A stretch of DNA of 64,000 bases from Pseudomonas sp. CCC3.1 (GCF_034347405.1 NZ_CP133778.1:4594501-4658500), one strand, 5' to 3'. Counted from the stretch's first letter, positions 37,103 to 46,296 are shown. Notes: generated by a model not told the origin, from the letters alone. Translations and numbers: made by a program.

Positions 37103-37501
37103 ATGTCCCGACAACGGTTTGCATTTGCCTGGATCGCCTGCTTCGCAGTGCTGTTCAACATGCTCGCCATGTCGTTTTCCGGGGCAATGGCGCAATCCAG
37201 TCAAGGCTCTGTCGAGCAGTTCATGATGAGCAGCTTTTGTACCTCGACGGGCACCAAGATGGTGGCGGTGTCGCTGGGCAAGTTCGACACAAACGACACG
37301 CAACCCGACGATCATTCCGCCATGCAGCACTGCTGGTGCTGTTCGGGCTCAGCCCCGCTGGTAGCCTTACCCGCGCATATTCCTTCGTTGTATTTTGCGG
37401 CCATCGAACGTGGCCACAGCCTGATCCCCCAGCACCTCAAACATCCGACACCGCGCCAGCAATGGCCCAGTCTCAATCCCCGCGCGTCACCTCTGGTCTG
37501 A
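37103..37501 (+). CDS. DUF2946 family protein, copper cluster
   Basis: A 132-residue protein with a hydrophobic N-terminal signal or anchor (FAWIACFAVLFNMLAMSF, about 8-25) and the family's Cys/His elements: SSFCTSTG near residue 47 and MQHCWCCSG near 75-82. DUF2946 proteins commonly sit beside copper receptors and chaperones and are thought to bind metal in the periplasm; that role is inferred. It is the first gene of the copper set, 48 bp before the PCu(A)C gene. The ATG at 37103 is well placed before the hydrophobic segment. Confidence 0.75.
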   Translation: MSRQRFAFAWIACFAVLFNMLAMSFSGAMAQSSQGSVEQFMMSSFCTSTGTKMVAVSLGKFDTNDTQPDDHSAMQHCWCCSGSAPLVALPAHIPSLYFAAIERGHSLIPQHLKHPTPRQQWPSLNPRASPLV

Positions 37502-37548
37502 TTCGTCCTCGCAACCCCTTTGCGTCTGAATCGTTTCGGAGAATGACC

Positions 37549-38043
37549 ATGTTGAACCTGTCTGTGTTCAAGCACGCCGTTATTGCGGCGGCTTTGTTGT
37601 TGCCTGCCTGTTTTGCCAACGCCCACGAATACAAAAGCGGCGATCTGCAAATCACTCACCCGTGGTCACAAGAGCTCCCCCCCAACGCGCCCACCGTGGC
37701 CGCGTATTTTGTGATCCATAACACCGGCAGCACCGCCGACCGCCTGCTCAGCGCCAAGACCCCGATTGCCGGGGGCGCCGAGTTGCACCAGCACGTGATG
37801 CAGGGCGACCTGATGCGGATGCAGCCGGTAACTGACGTCGCCGTTGCCCCCGGTGGCACGGTGACCTTCGGACCGATGGCGTACCACGTGATGCTGGTCG
37901 ACATTACAGACCGCAGCCTGCTGCAAGACGGCAAACGCTTCCCGCTGACCCTGCATTTCGAGAAAGCCGGTGACATACCGGTTGAAGTCTCGGTGCAAAA
38001 ACAGCCCCCTGAAGACAGCATGGAACACCAGCACGCTCACTAA
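37549..38043 (+). CDS. PCu(A)C-type periplasmic copper chaperone
   Basis: A 164-residue secreted protein with signal peptide (FKHAVIAAALLLPACFANA) and a DUF461/PCu(A)C domain. The Cu(I)-binding signature H(M)x10Mx21HxM can be traced: HQHVMQGDLMRMQPV followed by YHVML. The C-terminus adds MEHQHAH, a His-rich tail. Such chaperones deliver copper to cytochrome oxidase or buffer periplasmic copper. The ATG at 37549 has GGAG seven bases upstream; ATG 37543 is the alternative. It lies between two DUF2946-type genes, upstream of the copper receptor. Confidence 0.9.
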   Translation: MLNLSVFKHAVIAAALLLPACFANAHEYKSGDLQITHPWSQELPPNAPTVAAYFVIHNTGSTADRLLSAKTPIAGGAELHQHVMQGDLMRMQPVTDVAVAPGGTVTFGPMAYHVMLVDITDRSLLQDGKRFPLTLHFEKAGDIPVEVSVQKQPPEDSMEHQHAH

Positions 38044-38064
38044 CGACCACGGTTTTTGAGCCCG

Positions 38065-38472
38065 ATGCGCGCCCCTCGCGCCAGGCACTCCATGTCGCAG
38101 ATTCGCGGCAGTTGGTTGAGCCTGTTTGCCATGCTGATGATTTTTATCGGCCCGCTGATTTCCCAAGCGGTGCCGATGGATCATCACGGCTCCATGTCGA
38201 TGCCTATGTCCATGGACATGAGCATGGACATGCCTGCGCACGGCGACCATGCGGCCCCTCAAAAACCGACTGCCGAACACCACGCCCTGTGGGAAAAATG
38301 CGGCTACTGCACGTTGCTGTTCAGTTGCCCGGCGCTGCCCCACACCGCTGACATTACCCTGCTGGATGCGCCCCGCCCCCAACGCTATTTGTCGCTGCAA
38401 ACGCGGCTGGGCCATGCACAACAACCCATCTTCCCCGGCGCCCGCTCCCGCGCCCCACCGGCATTCGTTTAA
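38065..38472 (+). CDS. Met/His-rich DUF2946-like copper cluster protein
   Basis: A 135-residue protein with a hydrophobic N-terminal segment (WLSLFAMLMIFIGPLISQAV) followed by a striking Met/His-rich stretch (MDHHGSMSMPMSMDMSMDMP), typical of Cu(I)/Cu(II) binding, then a WEKCGYCTLLFSCP cysteine motif as in DUF2946. The start could be 38065 or 38092 (MSQIRG). It follows the chaperone by 21 bp and precedes the copper receptor by 101 bp. It probably binds or relays copper in the periplasm; this is inference from composition and neighbours. Confidence 0.75.
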   Translation: MRAPRARHSMSQIRGSWLSLFAMLMIFIGPLISQAVPMDHHGSMSMPMSMDMSMDMPAHGDHAAPQKPTAEHHALWEKCGYCTLLFSCPALPHTADITLLDAPRPQRYLSLQTRLGHAQQPIFPGARSRAPPAFV

Positions 38473-38573
38473 GCACCCCACAAACAACCCAAACCCCGGC
38501 CGACCTGCAGGCGCTGCTTTAGACAGCCGCAGGGCGTTGGCCGTGTTGTTTTCGCTTGAATACTGGAATGCCT

Positions 38574-40664
38574 ATGTCCCGCTTTACTGCTGCCTCCCGT
38601 TTGCCTCACGCCCAAGCGGTGTTCCCTTTTGCCCTGAGCACACTGTGCTGTGCCTTGCTGGCTCCCGCGGCCCTGGCTGCCGAAACGGTTGACGAGCACG
38701 CCGCGCACGCCAATGAAATCAGCCCGCTGGTGATTACCGCCGTCGCCCCCAGTTCACCGCTGACCCTCGTGACCAACCCCAAAGACCCGCGCCAGCCAGT
38801 GCCCGCCAGCGATGGCGGCGATTATTTGAAGACCATCCCCGGCTTTGCCCTGATCCGCAATGGCGGCACCAACGGCGAGCCAATCTTGCGTGGCATGTTT
38901 GGTTCGCGGCTCAACATCCTCACCAATGGCGGCCAGATGCTTGGCGCCTGCCCCGGCCGCATGGACACGCCGACGTCCTACATAGCCCCCGAAACCTACG
39001 ACAAACTCACTGTGATCAAAGGTCCGCAAAGCGTGCTTTGGGGCCCGGGCGCGTCGGCAGGCACGGTGCTGTTTGAACGCGAGCCCGAGCACTTTGGTGA
39101 ATTGGGCACTCGGGTCAATGCCAGCGTGCTGGCAGGCTCCAACGGGCGCTTCGACAAAACCCTCGATGCCGCCGCCGGTGGCCCGCTGGGTTACGTACGG
39201 GTGATTGGCAACACCGCCCATTCCGATGATTACAAAGACGGCAATGGCGACACCGTGCCCTCGCGCTATGACAAATGGAACGGCGACGTGGCCCTCGGCT
39301 GGACCCCGGACGCTGACACCCTGCTCGAACTCACCGCCGGCAAGGGCGATGGCGAAGCCCGCTCGGCCGGGCGCGGCATGGACGGCAGCCAATACAAGCG
39401 CGAAAGCCTCGGCCTGCGCTTTGAAAAATCCAACATCGGCGAGGTGCTCGACAAGCTCGAAGCGCAGGTTTACTACAACTACGCCGACCACGTGATGGAC
39501 AACTACACCCTGCGCACTCCGTCCGGCACCGGCATGATGGCGGGCCCCATGGCATCCAACGTCGACCGCCGCACCCTCGGCGCCCGCATCAAGGCGACCT
39601 GGCGCTGGGCGGATGTGCAATTGATCAGCGGCATCGATGCACAGACCAACGAGCACCGCACCCGCTCCGGCATGGGCATCGACACTTACAAGAATCAGAA
39701 CTGGAGCAAGGACGCCGACTTCCACAACTACGGCGCCTTTGGCGAACTGACCTGGTACGCCGCCGAGCGTGACCGGGTGATCACCGGCGCCCGCCTGGAC
39801 CGCGCCTCGGCCAAGGACTTTCGGGCGCGAATCGGCTCGGGGATGATGAGCATGCCCAACCCGACCCAGGACAAAACCCGCGCCGACACCTTGCCCAGCG
39901 GCTTTGTGCGTTATGAACATGACGTGTCCAGCAGCCCGGCCACGTTCTACGCCGGTTTAGGCCATGTGCAGCGTTTCCCGGATTACTGGGAACTGTTTTC
40001 GCCCAAATCCGGCCCGGCTGGCTCGGTGAACGCGTTTGACGCGATCAAGCCCGAAAAGACCACCCAGCTCGATGTCGGCCTGCAATACAAAACCCAGGAC
40101 CTGGAAGCCTGGGTGTCGGCCTACGCAGGCGTGGTGCACGACTACATCCTGTTCGACTACACCCAAACCGCCTCCCAGGCGCAAAACATCAATGCCCGCA
40201 TCATGGGCGGTGAAGTGGGCGCGGCGTATCAACTGACTTCCCATTGGAAAGCCGACGCCACCCTGGCCTACGCCTGGGGCAAAAACACCACGGACGGCAA
40301 AGCCCTGCCGCAAATGCCACCGCTGGACACCCGCCTCGGCCTCACGTACAGCGAAGACGACTGGAGCGCTGGCGCCTTGTGGCGGGTGGTTGCGCGCCAG
40401 GACCGCATCGACCGCAACGCGGGCAACGTGGTCGGCAAGGACTACGGCAAAAGCGCCGGTTTTGGGGTGTTCTCGTTGAACGGCGCGTACCGCATCAACA
40501 AAAACCTCAAGGTCAGCGCCGGGGTCGACAACCTGCTGGACAAAAACTACAGCGAGCACCTGAACATGGCGGGCAACGCGGGTTACGGCTACCCGTCGAG
40601 CGACCCGACCGCGATCAACGAACCGGGCCGCACGCTGTGGACCAAGGTTGATATGAGCTTCTAA
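38574..40664 (+). CDS. TonB-dependent copper receptor (OprC-type)
   Basis: A 696-residue outer-membrane receptor with a signal peptide ending near ALAAE, a plug domain (DGGDYLKTIPGFALIRNGG, LTVIKGPQSVLWGPGASAG) and a beta-barrel ending in the aromatic residue F. The copper-binding CxxxM of OprC is present as CPGRM (Cys126, Met130), and a HxM motif is found at HVM (His306, Met308), so both halves of the OprC copper site appear conserved. The ATG at 38574 has GGA upstream; in-frame starts at 38556 and 38568 exist. Operon position after the chaperone genes supports a copper role. Confidence 0.93.
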   Translation: MSRFTAASRLPHAQAVFPFALSTLCCALLAPAALAAETVDEHAAHANEISPLVITAVAPSSPLTLVTNPKDPRQPVPASDGGDYLKTIPGFALIRNGGTNGEPILRGMFGSRLNILTNGGQMLGACPGRMDTPTSYIAPETYDKLTVIKGPQSVLWGPGASAGTVLFEREPEHFGELGTRVNASVLAGSNGRFDKTLDAAAGGPLGYVRVIGNTAHSDDYKDGNGDTVPSRYDKWNGDVALGWTPDADTLLELTAGKGDGEARSAGRGMDGSQYKRESLGLRFEKSNIGEVLDKLEAQVYYNYADHVMDNYTLRTPSGTGMMAGPMASNVDRRTLGARIKATWRWADVQLISGIDAQTNEHRTRSGMGIDTYKNQNWSKDADFHNYGAFGELTWYAAERDRVITGARLDRASAKDFRARIGSGMMSMPNPTQDKTRADTLPSGFVRYEHDVSSSPATFYAGLGHVQRFPDYWELFSPKSGPAGSVNAFDAIKPEKTTQLDVGLQYKTQDLEAWVSAYAGVVHDYILFDYTQTASQAQNINARIMGGEVGAAYQLTSHWKADATLAYAWGKNTTDGKALPQMPPLDTRLGLTYSEDDWSAGALWRVVARQDRIDRNAGNVVGKDYGKSAGFGVFSLNGAYRINKNLKVSAGVDNLLDKNYSEHLNMAGNAGYGYPSSDPTAINEPGRTLWTKVDMSF

Positions 40665-40677
40665 CAGCACCTTCCCC

Positions 40678-40762
40678 TGTAGGAGCGAGCTCGTCTCGCG
40701 ATCTTTTGATCTTTAAAAGCAAAGATCGCGAGGCAATCGAGCGTCGACCGGCTCGTCCTACA
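40678..40762. repeat. REP palindrome, copy 2 (diverged)
   Basis: Left half TGTAGGAGCGAGCTCGTCTC is intact. The right half is interrupted after GATCGCGAGGCA by an extra stretch with GCGTCGACCG before CTCGTCCTACA. This is the only copy of the class in the window with a damaged arm. Confidence 0.8.
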
Positions 40763-40792
40763 GCTCATAAATACTTTGCGGAGCCGCTCCTG

Positions 40793-42169
40793 ATGAGCCA
40801 ACCAACCCCTTCTTTCTACAACCTGGCCTGGCGCTGGCATTTCTATGCCGGGCTGTTTGTCGCCCCGTTCATGATTCTGCTGGCGCTGACCGGGATTATT
40901 TACCTGTTCAAACCCCAGCTCGATCCGCTGCTCTACGACCACCTGATCAACGTCAGCCCCGGCCATCACAGCCTTAGCGCCGACGAACAACTCCGGCGCG
41001 TGCAGGCCACTTATCCACAAGGCCACATCAACCAGTACCTGCCGCCGATCAACCCTGAGCGCAGCGCGCAATTTGTCGTCAGCAATGGCGGGCGCGAACT
41101 CAATGTGTTCATCAACCCGTACAGCGGCGACGTGCTGGGCGAGCAAGATGCCAAGCTCAACCTGCAAGCCGTGGCGCGAGCCCTGCACGGGGAGTTGATG
41201 ATCGGCACCCTCGGCGACCGCTTGGTGGAACTCGCCGCCGGGTGGGGCGTGGTCCTGGTGGTGTCCGGGCTGTACCTGTGGTGGCCACGCGGGCAATCTG
41301 CGGCGGGCATTTTGTGGCCACGCTTCAGTCGCCGCGGGCGGGTGCTGTGGCGCGATTTGCACGCCGTCACGGGTTTCTGGGGCGCCGCATTGCTGCTGTT
41401 CATGCTGATCAGCGGCATGACCTGGACCGGCTTTTGGGGCAAGCAATACGCCGACCTGTGGAACCAGTTCCCGGCGGCGATGTGGAACAACGTGCCCAAA
41501 TCCGACGTTGAAGCCCGCACGCTCAACACCGCCGCTCGCCAAACCGTGCCTTGGGCGATGGAAAACACCCCGATGCCGGTCTCGGGCGCGCACGCCGAAC
41601 ACATGGCTCATGCCGCCCATTCAACTGGCCCGGCAGCACCCGGTATCACCCTGCAACAGGTGGTCGAAACAGCCACGACACGCAAGGTCGAACCCGGCTA
41701 CAGCATCACCCTGCCGACCACCGCTGAAGGCGTGTTCACCCTCGCCGTGTTCGCCGATGACCCGCGCAACGACGCTACTCTGCATGTTGATCAATACACC
41801 GGCGAAGTGCTGGCCGATGTGCGCTGGCAGCATTACAGCAACGTCGCCCGCGCCACCGAAATGGGCGTGATGCTGCACGAGGGCAAACTGTTCGGCTCGC
41901 TCAACCAGATCGCGATTTTGCTGGTGTGCCTGATGATCTTGCTGAGTTCGATCAGCGGCCTGGTGATCTGGTACAAACGCCGCCCACAAGGGGGATTTGG
42001 CGTGCCGCCACTGCGCCACGACCTGCCCACCTGGAAAACCGGCGTGGTGATCATCCTCGCCCTGGCGATTGTGTTTCCACTGGTGGGCGCCTCGCTGATT
42101 GGCGTGTGGCTGCTGGACCGGCTGCTGATGCGGGTTCGTTCAAAACGGCCACATGAACAGACTTCATAG
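40793..42169 (+). CDS. PepSY-associated transmembrane protein, copper cluster
   Basis: A 458-residue inner-membrane protein of the PepSY-TM (iron-regulated/PiuB-like) family. TM helices are near 16-40 (WHFYAGLFVAPFMILLALTG), 150-170, 195-215, 375-400 and 425-450. The periplasmic loop carries a His/Met-rich stretch (HAEHMAHAAHS). Conserved His residues in the helices (HFYAG, DLHAVTG, LHEGKLFG) suggest haem or metal handling; some family members act as ferric-reductase-like proteins. The ATG at 40793 has GGAG upstream. Placement right after the copper receptor points to a copper-related reductase role, which is inferred. Confidence 0.85.
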   Translation: MSQPTPSFYNLAWRWHFYAGLFVAPFMILLALTGIIYLFKPQLDPLLYDHLINVSPGHHSLSADEQLRRVQATYPQGHINQYLPPINPERSAQFVVSNGGRELNVFINPYSGDVLGEQDAKLNLQAVARALHGELMIGTLGDRLVELAAGWGVVLVVSGLYLWWPRGQSAAGILWPRFSRRGRVLWRDLHAVTGFWGAALLLFMLISGMTWTGFWGKQYADLWNQFPAAMWNNVPKSDVEARTLNTAARQTVPWAMENTPMPVSGAHAEHMAHAAHSTGPAAPGITLQQVVETATTRKVEPGYSITLPTTAEGVFTLAVFADDPRNDATLHVDQYTGEVLADVRWQHYSNVARATEMGVMLHEGKLFGSLNQIAILLVCLMILLSSISGLVIWYKRRPQGGFGVPPLRHDLPTWKTGVVIILALAIVFPLVGASLIGVWLLDRLLMRVRSKRPHEQTS

Positions 42170-42210
42170 TCGGCATGAGTGATCCGAGATGCACGATCCA
42201 GGCAGATGTG

Positions 42211-42230
42211 GATACTGGCGCGCCAGTATC
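42211..42230. other. Perfect 20-base palindrome
   Basis: GATACTGGCG joined directly to CGCCAGTATC, with no loop. It lies between the PepSY gene and the TonB receptor gene, 14 bases before the Zur-like operator. It could be a regulator site or the end of the copper transcript; no T-run follows. Confidence 0.6.
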
Positions 42231-42243
42231 ACGCACTAAATTG

Positions 42244-42260
42244 TTGTTACTCTGTAACAA
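42244..42260. promoter_or_regulatory. Zur-box-like operator before the TonB receptor gene
   Basis: TTGTTAC-TCT-GTAACAA is an inverted repeat with 7-base arms. Its core TGTTAC-N3-GTAACA follows the 6-3-6 form of the Zur box of pseudomonads (TGTTAT-N3-ATAACA), with one symmetric change. It lies 75 bases before the receptor start, where it could control the receptor and the ABC genes under zinc limitation. Confidence 0.5.
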
Positions 42261-42335
42261 AACAATTTAAGCTCGATCCCCCCGCCGCCAGGAGGCAGCG
42301 GGTACACCTCTAGAAAAAAGCGACTCACTGCCCCA

Positions 42336-44459
42336 ATGAACAAGTACTTGCTGTCCAGCCTTTGCCTGTTGGCGATTAACAGCGCACATGCGGATGACAC
42401 CGCGTCGTCCCTGATGTTGCCCGCCGCCACGATTACCGCGCCTGAAGTTGACGCCGAACGCGTCGACCTAAAAACCGCCACCACCGCCGGTTCGCGCCTG
42501 AACCTCAGCAGCCTCGAAACCCCGGCCAGCGTCGAAAGCCTGACGGGCGCGCAGATCCGCGCACGCGGCGACCGCAGCGTGCAAGACGCCGTAACCCGCA
42601 CCACCGGCATTTCGTTCACCGGCTCGCCGGGCAACGGCGGCTCGGCCTACTCGGCGCGCGGCTTTGTCGGCGAAGGCTCGGTCATGCAGCTGTACGACGG
42701 CACTCGTATGTACAGCGGCGCGGGCACCGTCACGTTCCCGGTGGATGACTGGTCGGTTGAGCGCATCGATGTGCTGCGCGGCCCGGCGTCGGTGTTGTAC
42801 GGCGAAGGGGCGACGGGGGCGGTGATCAACGTGATCCCGAAAAAACCGTTCAGCGGCGCAATCGAAAACCACATTCGCGTCGGCTACGGCTCCTACGACA
42901 CCCGACAGCAAGCGCTGGACAGCGGCGGCTCGCTGACCGACACGCTGAGCTACCGGTTGAACATCAACCACACCCAAAGCAATGGCTGGATCGACCACGG
43001 CGATTCTGAAAACACCTTTATCAGTGCCGCCTTGCGCTGGCAGGCCAGCGACGATCTGGCGTTCACCCTGAGCCACGACTACGGCGACCAAGAACCGCAG
43101 AACGACTTCGGCGTGCCGCTGATCAATGGCCGTTATCACAAGGGCCTGCGCGACAAGAACTACAACATCAGTGACGCCAAGCTGCACTACAACGATCAGT
43201 GGACGCGCCTGAACAGCGAATGGCGGATCAATGACAGCCTCACCGCCACCAACGAACTCTATTACCTCAAGGCCCAGCGCCGTTGGCAGAACGCCGAAAA
43301 CCATGCCTGGGACAACGCCAGCCAAAGCCTGATGCGCAGCGGTTACTTCAGCATCAAGCATGAGCAGGAACAGGTCGGCGACCGCCAGACCTTCGCGCTC
43401 AGCCATGACCTGTTCGGCCTCAACAGCAAAACCCTGGTGGGCATGGACTACAACCGCATCCACTTCAATCTTCACAGCAATTCGCCCTATACCGATGTCG
43501 TTGATAGCCAGCCTATCGACCTGTACCACCCGGATCGTGGCCAATGGCAAAGTGCGTCGCCTTACCGCGACCAGTACACCACCACCACGCAACAAGTCTC
43601 GCTGTTCGCGGAAAACCGCACCGAGCTGACTGACCAACTGTCGTTGGTGACGGGCGTTCGTCGCGACATGGTGCACCTGGACCGCGATGACTTTTCTGTC
43701 ACGGGCGACGCCACCCACAGTGATCGCAGCCTGTCAGCCAACAGCTGGAAAGTTGGCCTGGTCTACGAACTGACGCCGGACACCTCGGTCTACGCCCAGC
43801 AAGCCACCAGCGTCGATGGTGTGGGCGGTTTGATCAGCCTGAACCAAAACCAGCAAAACTTTGGCCTGGCCCATGCTCGCCAGACCGAAGTCGGCTTCAA
43901 GCAACTGTTCTGGGACCAGCGTGGCGAGTGGACATTGGCGGCGTATCACATCGTCAAAAAGGATTTGCTGACCACTGACCCGAGCGACTTCACGCGCACG
44001 TTGCAAGTGGGCGAGCAGTCGTCCAAAGGCCTGGAGGCCAGCCTTGATCTGCAACTGCCGTATCGCTGGCAGCTACAAGCCAATGCGGCCATCGTGCGGG
44101 CGCAATACGACAAGTTTGATCAAGGCGGCGTGTCGCTCAAAGGCAATCGCCCCGCCGAAGTGCCGCGCCGCACCGCCAACCTGTGGTTGAGCAAAGCCGT
44201 GACCGATGACGTGAATGCGGGCGCCGGTGTGCGTTATGTCGACGCACGTTACGCCGACCTTGCCAACACCGCCGTGCTGCCGAGTTACACCGTGGTTGAC
44301 GCCACCGTGAGCTGGAAAGCCCTGCCAAAAACCACCCTGGGTCTGCGCCTGAACAATTTGTTCAACCGCCAGTACGCCTTAAGCCAATACAATGACGGCC
44401 AGCAATGGATCATGGGTGAGCCGCGCTCGTTCTTCGTAACGGCGGATTACACCTTTTAA
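42336..44459 (+). CDS. TonB-dependent siderophore/metallophore receptor
   Basis: A 707-residue outer-membrane receptor. Signal peptide MNKYLLSSLCLLAINSAHA, plug domain (ETPASVESLTGAQIRARG; VERIDVLRGPASVLYGEG) and barrel ending in DYTF. Family resemblance is to catecholate/hydroxamate siderophore receptors, but substrate cannot be read from sequence. It precedes an ABC importer, an order I remember from P. aeruginosa PA2911-PA2914, also next to cob genes and reported as zinc-starvation responsive. A Zur-like operator lies upstream. Zinc-metallophore or cobalt-corrinoid uptake are both possible. Confidence 0.88.
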   Translation: MNKYLLSSLCLLAINSAHADDTASSLMLPAATITAPEVDAERVDLKTATTAGSRLNLSSLETPASVESLTGAQIRARGDRSVQDAVTRTTGISFTGSPGNGGSAYSARGFVGEGSVMQLYDGTRMYSGAGTVTFPVDDWSVERIDVLRGPASVLYGEGATGAVINVIPKKPFSGAIENHIRVGYGSYDTRQQALDSGGSLTDTLSYRLNINHTQSNGWIDHGDSENTFISAALRWQASDDLAFTLSHDYGDQEPQNDFGVPLINGRYHKGLRDKNYNISDAKLHYNDQWTRLNSEWRINDSLTATNELYYLKAQRRWQNAENHAWDNASQSLMRSGYFSIKHEQEQVGDRQTFALSHDLFGLNSKTLVGMDYNRIHFNLHSNSPYTDVVDSQPIDLYHPDRGQWQSASPYRDQYTTTTQQVSLFAENRTELTDQLSLVTGVRRDMVHLDRDDFSVTGDATHSDRSLSANSWKVGLVYELTPDTSVYAQQATSVDGVGGLISLNQNQQNFGLAHARQTEVGFKQLFWDQRGEWTLAAYHIVKKDLLTTDPSDFTRTLQVGEQSSKGLEASLDLQLPYRWQLQANAAIVRAQYDKFDQGGVSLKGNRPAEVPRRTANLWLSKAVTDDVNAGAGVRYVDARYADLANTAVLPSYTVVDATVSWKALPKTTLGLRLNNLFNRQYALSQYNDGQQWIMGEPRSFFVTADYTF

Positions 44460-44474
44460 GCACAACACATAACC

Positions 44475-44542
44475 TGTAGGAGCGAGCTCGCCTCGCGATC
44501 TTTTAAAAGATCAAAAGATCGCGAGGCGAGCTCGCTCCTACA
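44475..44542. repeat. REP palindrome, copy 3
   Basis: Perfect-armed copy with TGTAGGAGCGAGCTCGCC and GGCGAGCTCGCTCCTACA. It lies between the receptor and ABC ATPase genes, so it would be inside their common transcript if they form one operon. Confidence 0.92.
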
Positions 44543-44560
44543 GGATTGACCGGTAAATGC

Positions 44561-45349
44561 ATGACTCAGCTCACCCTCAACCAACTCGCCTGGACACCTC
44601 TGGGCCACGGCCATTGCCATCACCAGTTCCAACTGCGCGATGCCAATCTGCACGTGGCCGCAGGCGAGTTTGTGGGGCTGATCGGGCCTAACGGCAGCGG
44701 TAAAACCAGTCTGTTGCGCTGCGCTTATCGCTTCAGCAAGCCTGAGTCGGGCCAGGTTCACCTTGGCCCGCACAACCTGTGGCAACAATCCCCACGCTGG
44801 TGCGCACAGCGTATCGCCGTGGTGTTGCAAGAATTCCCTGACGCCTTTGGCCTGACCGTTGATGAAGTGGTCGCCATGGGCCGCACCCCGCACAAAGGGC
44901 TGTTCGACGGCGACACCGAAGCCGACCGCCAACTCGCTAAAAACGCGCTCGAATCTGTCGGCCTGCACGGCTTTGAAGACCACGCCTTCGCCACTTTGTC
45001 GGGCGGCGAAAAACAGCGCGTGATTCTGGCCCGCGCCCTGACCCAGCAACCCGAACTGCTGATCCTCGACGAGCCGACCAATCACCTCGACCCGCGCTAT
45101 CAGCTGGAATTGCTGCAACTGGTCAAACGCCTGAACATCGGCACCCTGGCCAGCATCCACGACCTCAATCTGGCCGCCGCGTTTTGCGACCGTTTGTACG
45201 TGATCAATCACGGCAAAATCATCGCCAGCGGCACGCCACGCGAGGTGCTGACCGTCGACCTGTTACGCAACGTATTTGGCGTAGACGCGCTGGTCGACGA
45301 GCATCCCCTGTCCGGCTACCCCCGTATTACCTGGATAACCCAACCATGA
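44561..45349 (+). CDS. ABC transporter ATP-binding protein (FecE type)
   Basis: A 262-residue ATPase of the siderophore/B12/metal-complex importer class. Walker A is GPNGSGKTS, signature LSGGEKQRV, Walker B LLILDEPTNHLDP, and the H-loop His is in ASIHDLNLAA. The ATG at 44561 begins the domain; only a weak ribosome site is present. It overlaps the binding-protein gene (ATGA at 45346), so ATPase, binding protein and permease are co-translated. It supplies energy to the permease at 46293. Confidence 0.93.
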   Translation: MTQLTLNQLAWTPLGHGHCHHQFQLRDANLHVAAGEFVGLIGPNGSGKTSLLRCAYRFSKPESGQVHLGPHNLWQQSPRWCAQRIAVVLQEFPDAFGLTVDEVVAMGRTPHKGLFDGDTEADRQLAKNALESVGLHGFEDHAFATLSGGEKQRVILARALTQQPELLILDEPTNHLDPRYQLELLQLVKRLNIGTLASIHDLNLAAAFCDRLYVINHGKIIASGTPREVLTVDLLRNVFGVDALVDEHPLSGYPRITWITQP

Positions 45350-46296
45350 ACCTGATCCGCCTTGCGCTGTGCCTGAGCGTTGTACTGGGTGCACAGCTTG
45401 CCCACGCCGACGCGACGAAATACCCGCTGACGATCAAAAGCTGCAACCGCGACGTGACCTTCGAGCAAGCGCCCAAGCATGCCGTCAGCCACGACATCAA
45501 CATGACCCAGATGATGCTTGCCCTGGGGCTCAAACCGCACATGGCCGGTTACAGCGGCATCAGTGGCTGGAAGTCGGTCACGCCAGAGATGAAGGCCATT
45601 CTCGACGGCCTGCCAGAGCTGGCCAGCAAGTACCCGTCGGTTGAAACCCTGCTCAACGCCAACGTCGATTTCTTCTTCGCCGGGTGGGATTACGGGATGC
45701 GCGTGGGCGGCGACCTCACGCCGCACACCCTGACGCCGCTGGGCATCAACGTGTATGAGCTGACCGAGTCGTGCGCGTTCGTGATGAAGCGCCCGCCCGC
45801 CAGCATGGACGACACCTACAACGACCTGCGCAACCTCGGCAAAATCTTCGACGTGCAAGACCGCGCCAATGCGCTGATCGCCCAGATGCAGCAAAAAATC
45901 GCCGAGGTGCAAAAGACGCTGCCCGCCTCAAAACCCCGCGTATTTTTGTATGACAGCGGCGAAGACCGGGCCATGACCTCGGGCAAACTAGGCATTCCCC
46001 ACGCACTGATCGAAGCCGCCGGCGGCGACGACATCCTCAGCGACATCGACGCCAGCTGGACCCGCGTCAACTGGGAAACCGTGGTCGAACGCAACCCACA
46101 AGTGATCGTGATCGTCGACTACAGCGAAGTCACCGCCGAGCAAAAACAGCGCTTCCTCGAAACCAACCCGGCCCTGCAATCGGTGGACGCCATCAAACAC
46201 AAACGCTTTATCGTCATCCCTTACGTGCAAGCCACGCCGGGCATCGACAACGTGCTGGCTATCGAAACCCTGGCCAAGGGGTTTCACCCACAATGA
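45346..46296 (+). CDS. ABC transporter periplasmic binding protein (FecB/BtuF type)
   Basis: A 316-residue class III binding protein with signal peptide MNLIRLALCLSVVLGAQLAHA and the two-lobe Peripla_BP_2 fold. Conserved parts include VSHDINMTQMMLALGLKPHM, VDFFFAGWDYGMRVGG and RVFLYDSGEDRA. Several His, Cys and Met residues (His near the mature start, ELTESCAFVMK) could contact a metal complex. The ligand is unknown. It shares overlapping start and stop codons with both neighbours. Confidence 0.9.
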   Translation: MNLIRLALCLSVVLGAQLAHADATKYPLTIKSCNRDVTFEQAPKHAVSHDINMTQMMLALGLKPHMAGYSGISGWKSVTPEMKAILDGLPELASKYPSVETLLNANVDFFFAGWDYGMRVGGDLTPHTLTPLGINVYELTESCAFVMKRPPASMDDTYNDLRNLGKIFDVQDRANALIAQMQQKIAEVQKTLPASKPRVFLYDSGEDRAMTSGKLGIPHALIEAAGGDDILSDIDASWTRVNWETVVERNPQVIVIVDYSEVTAEQKQRFLETNPALQSVDAIKHKRFIVIPYVQATPGIDNVLAIETLAKGFHPQ

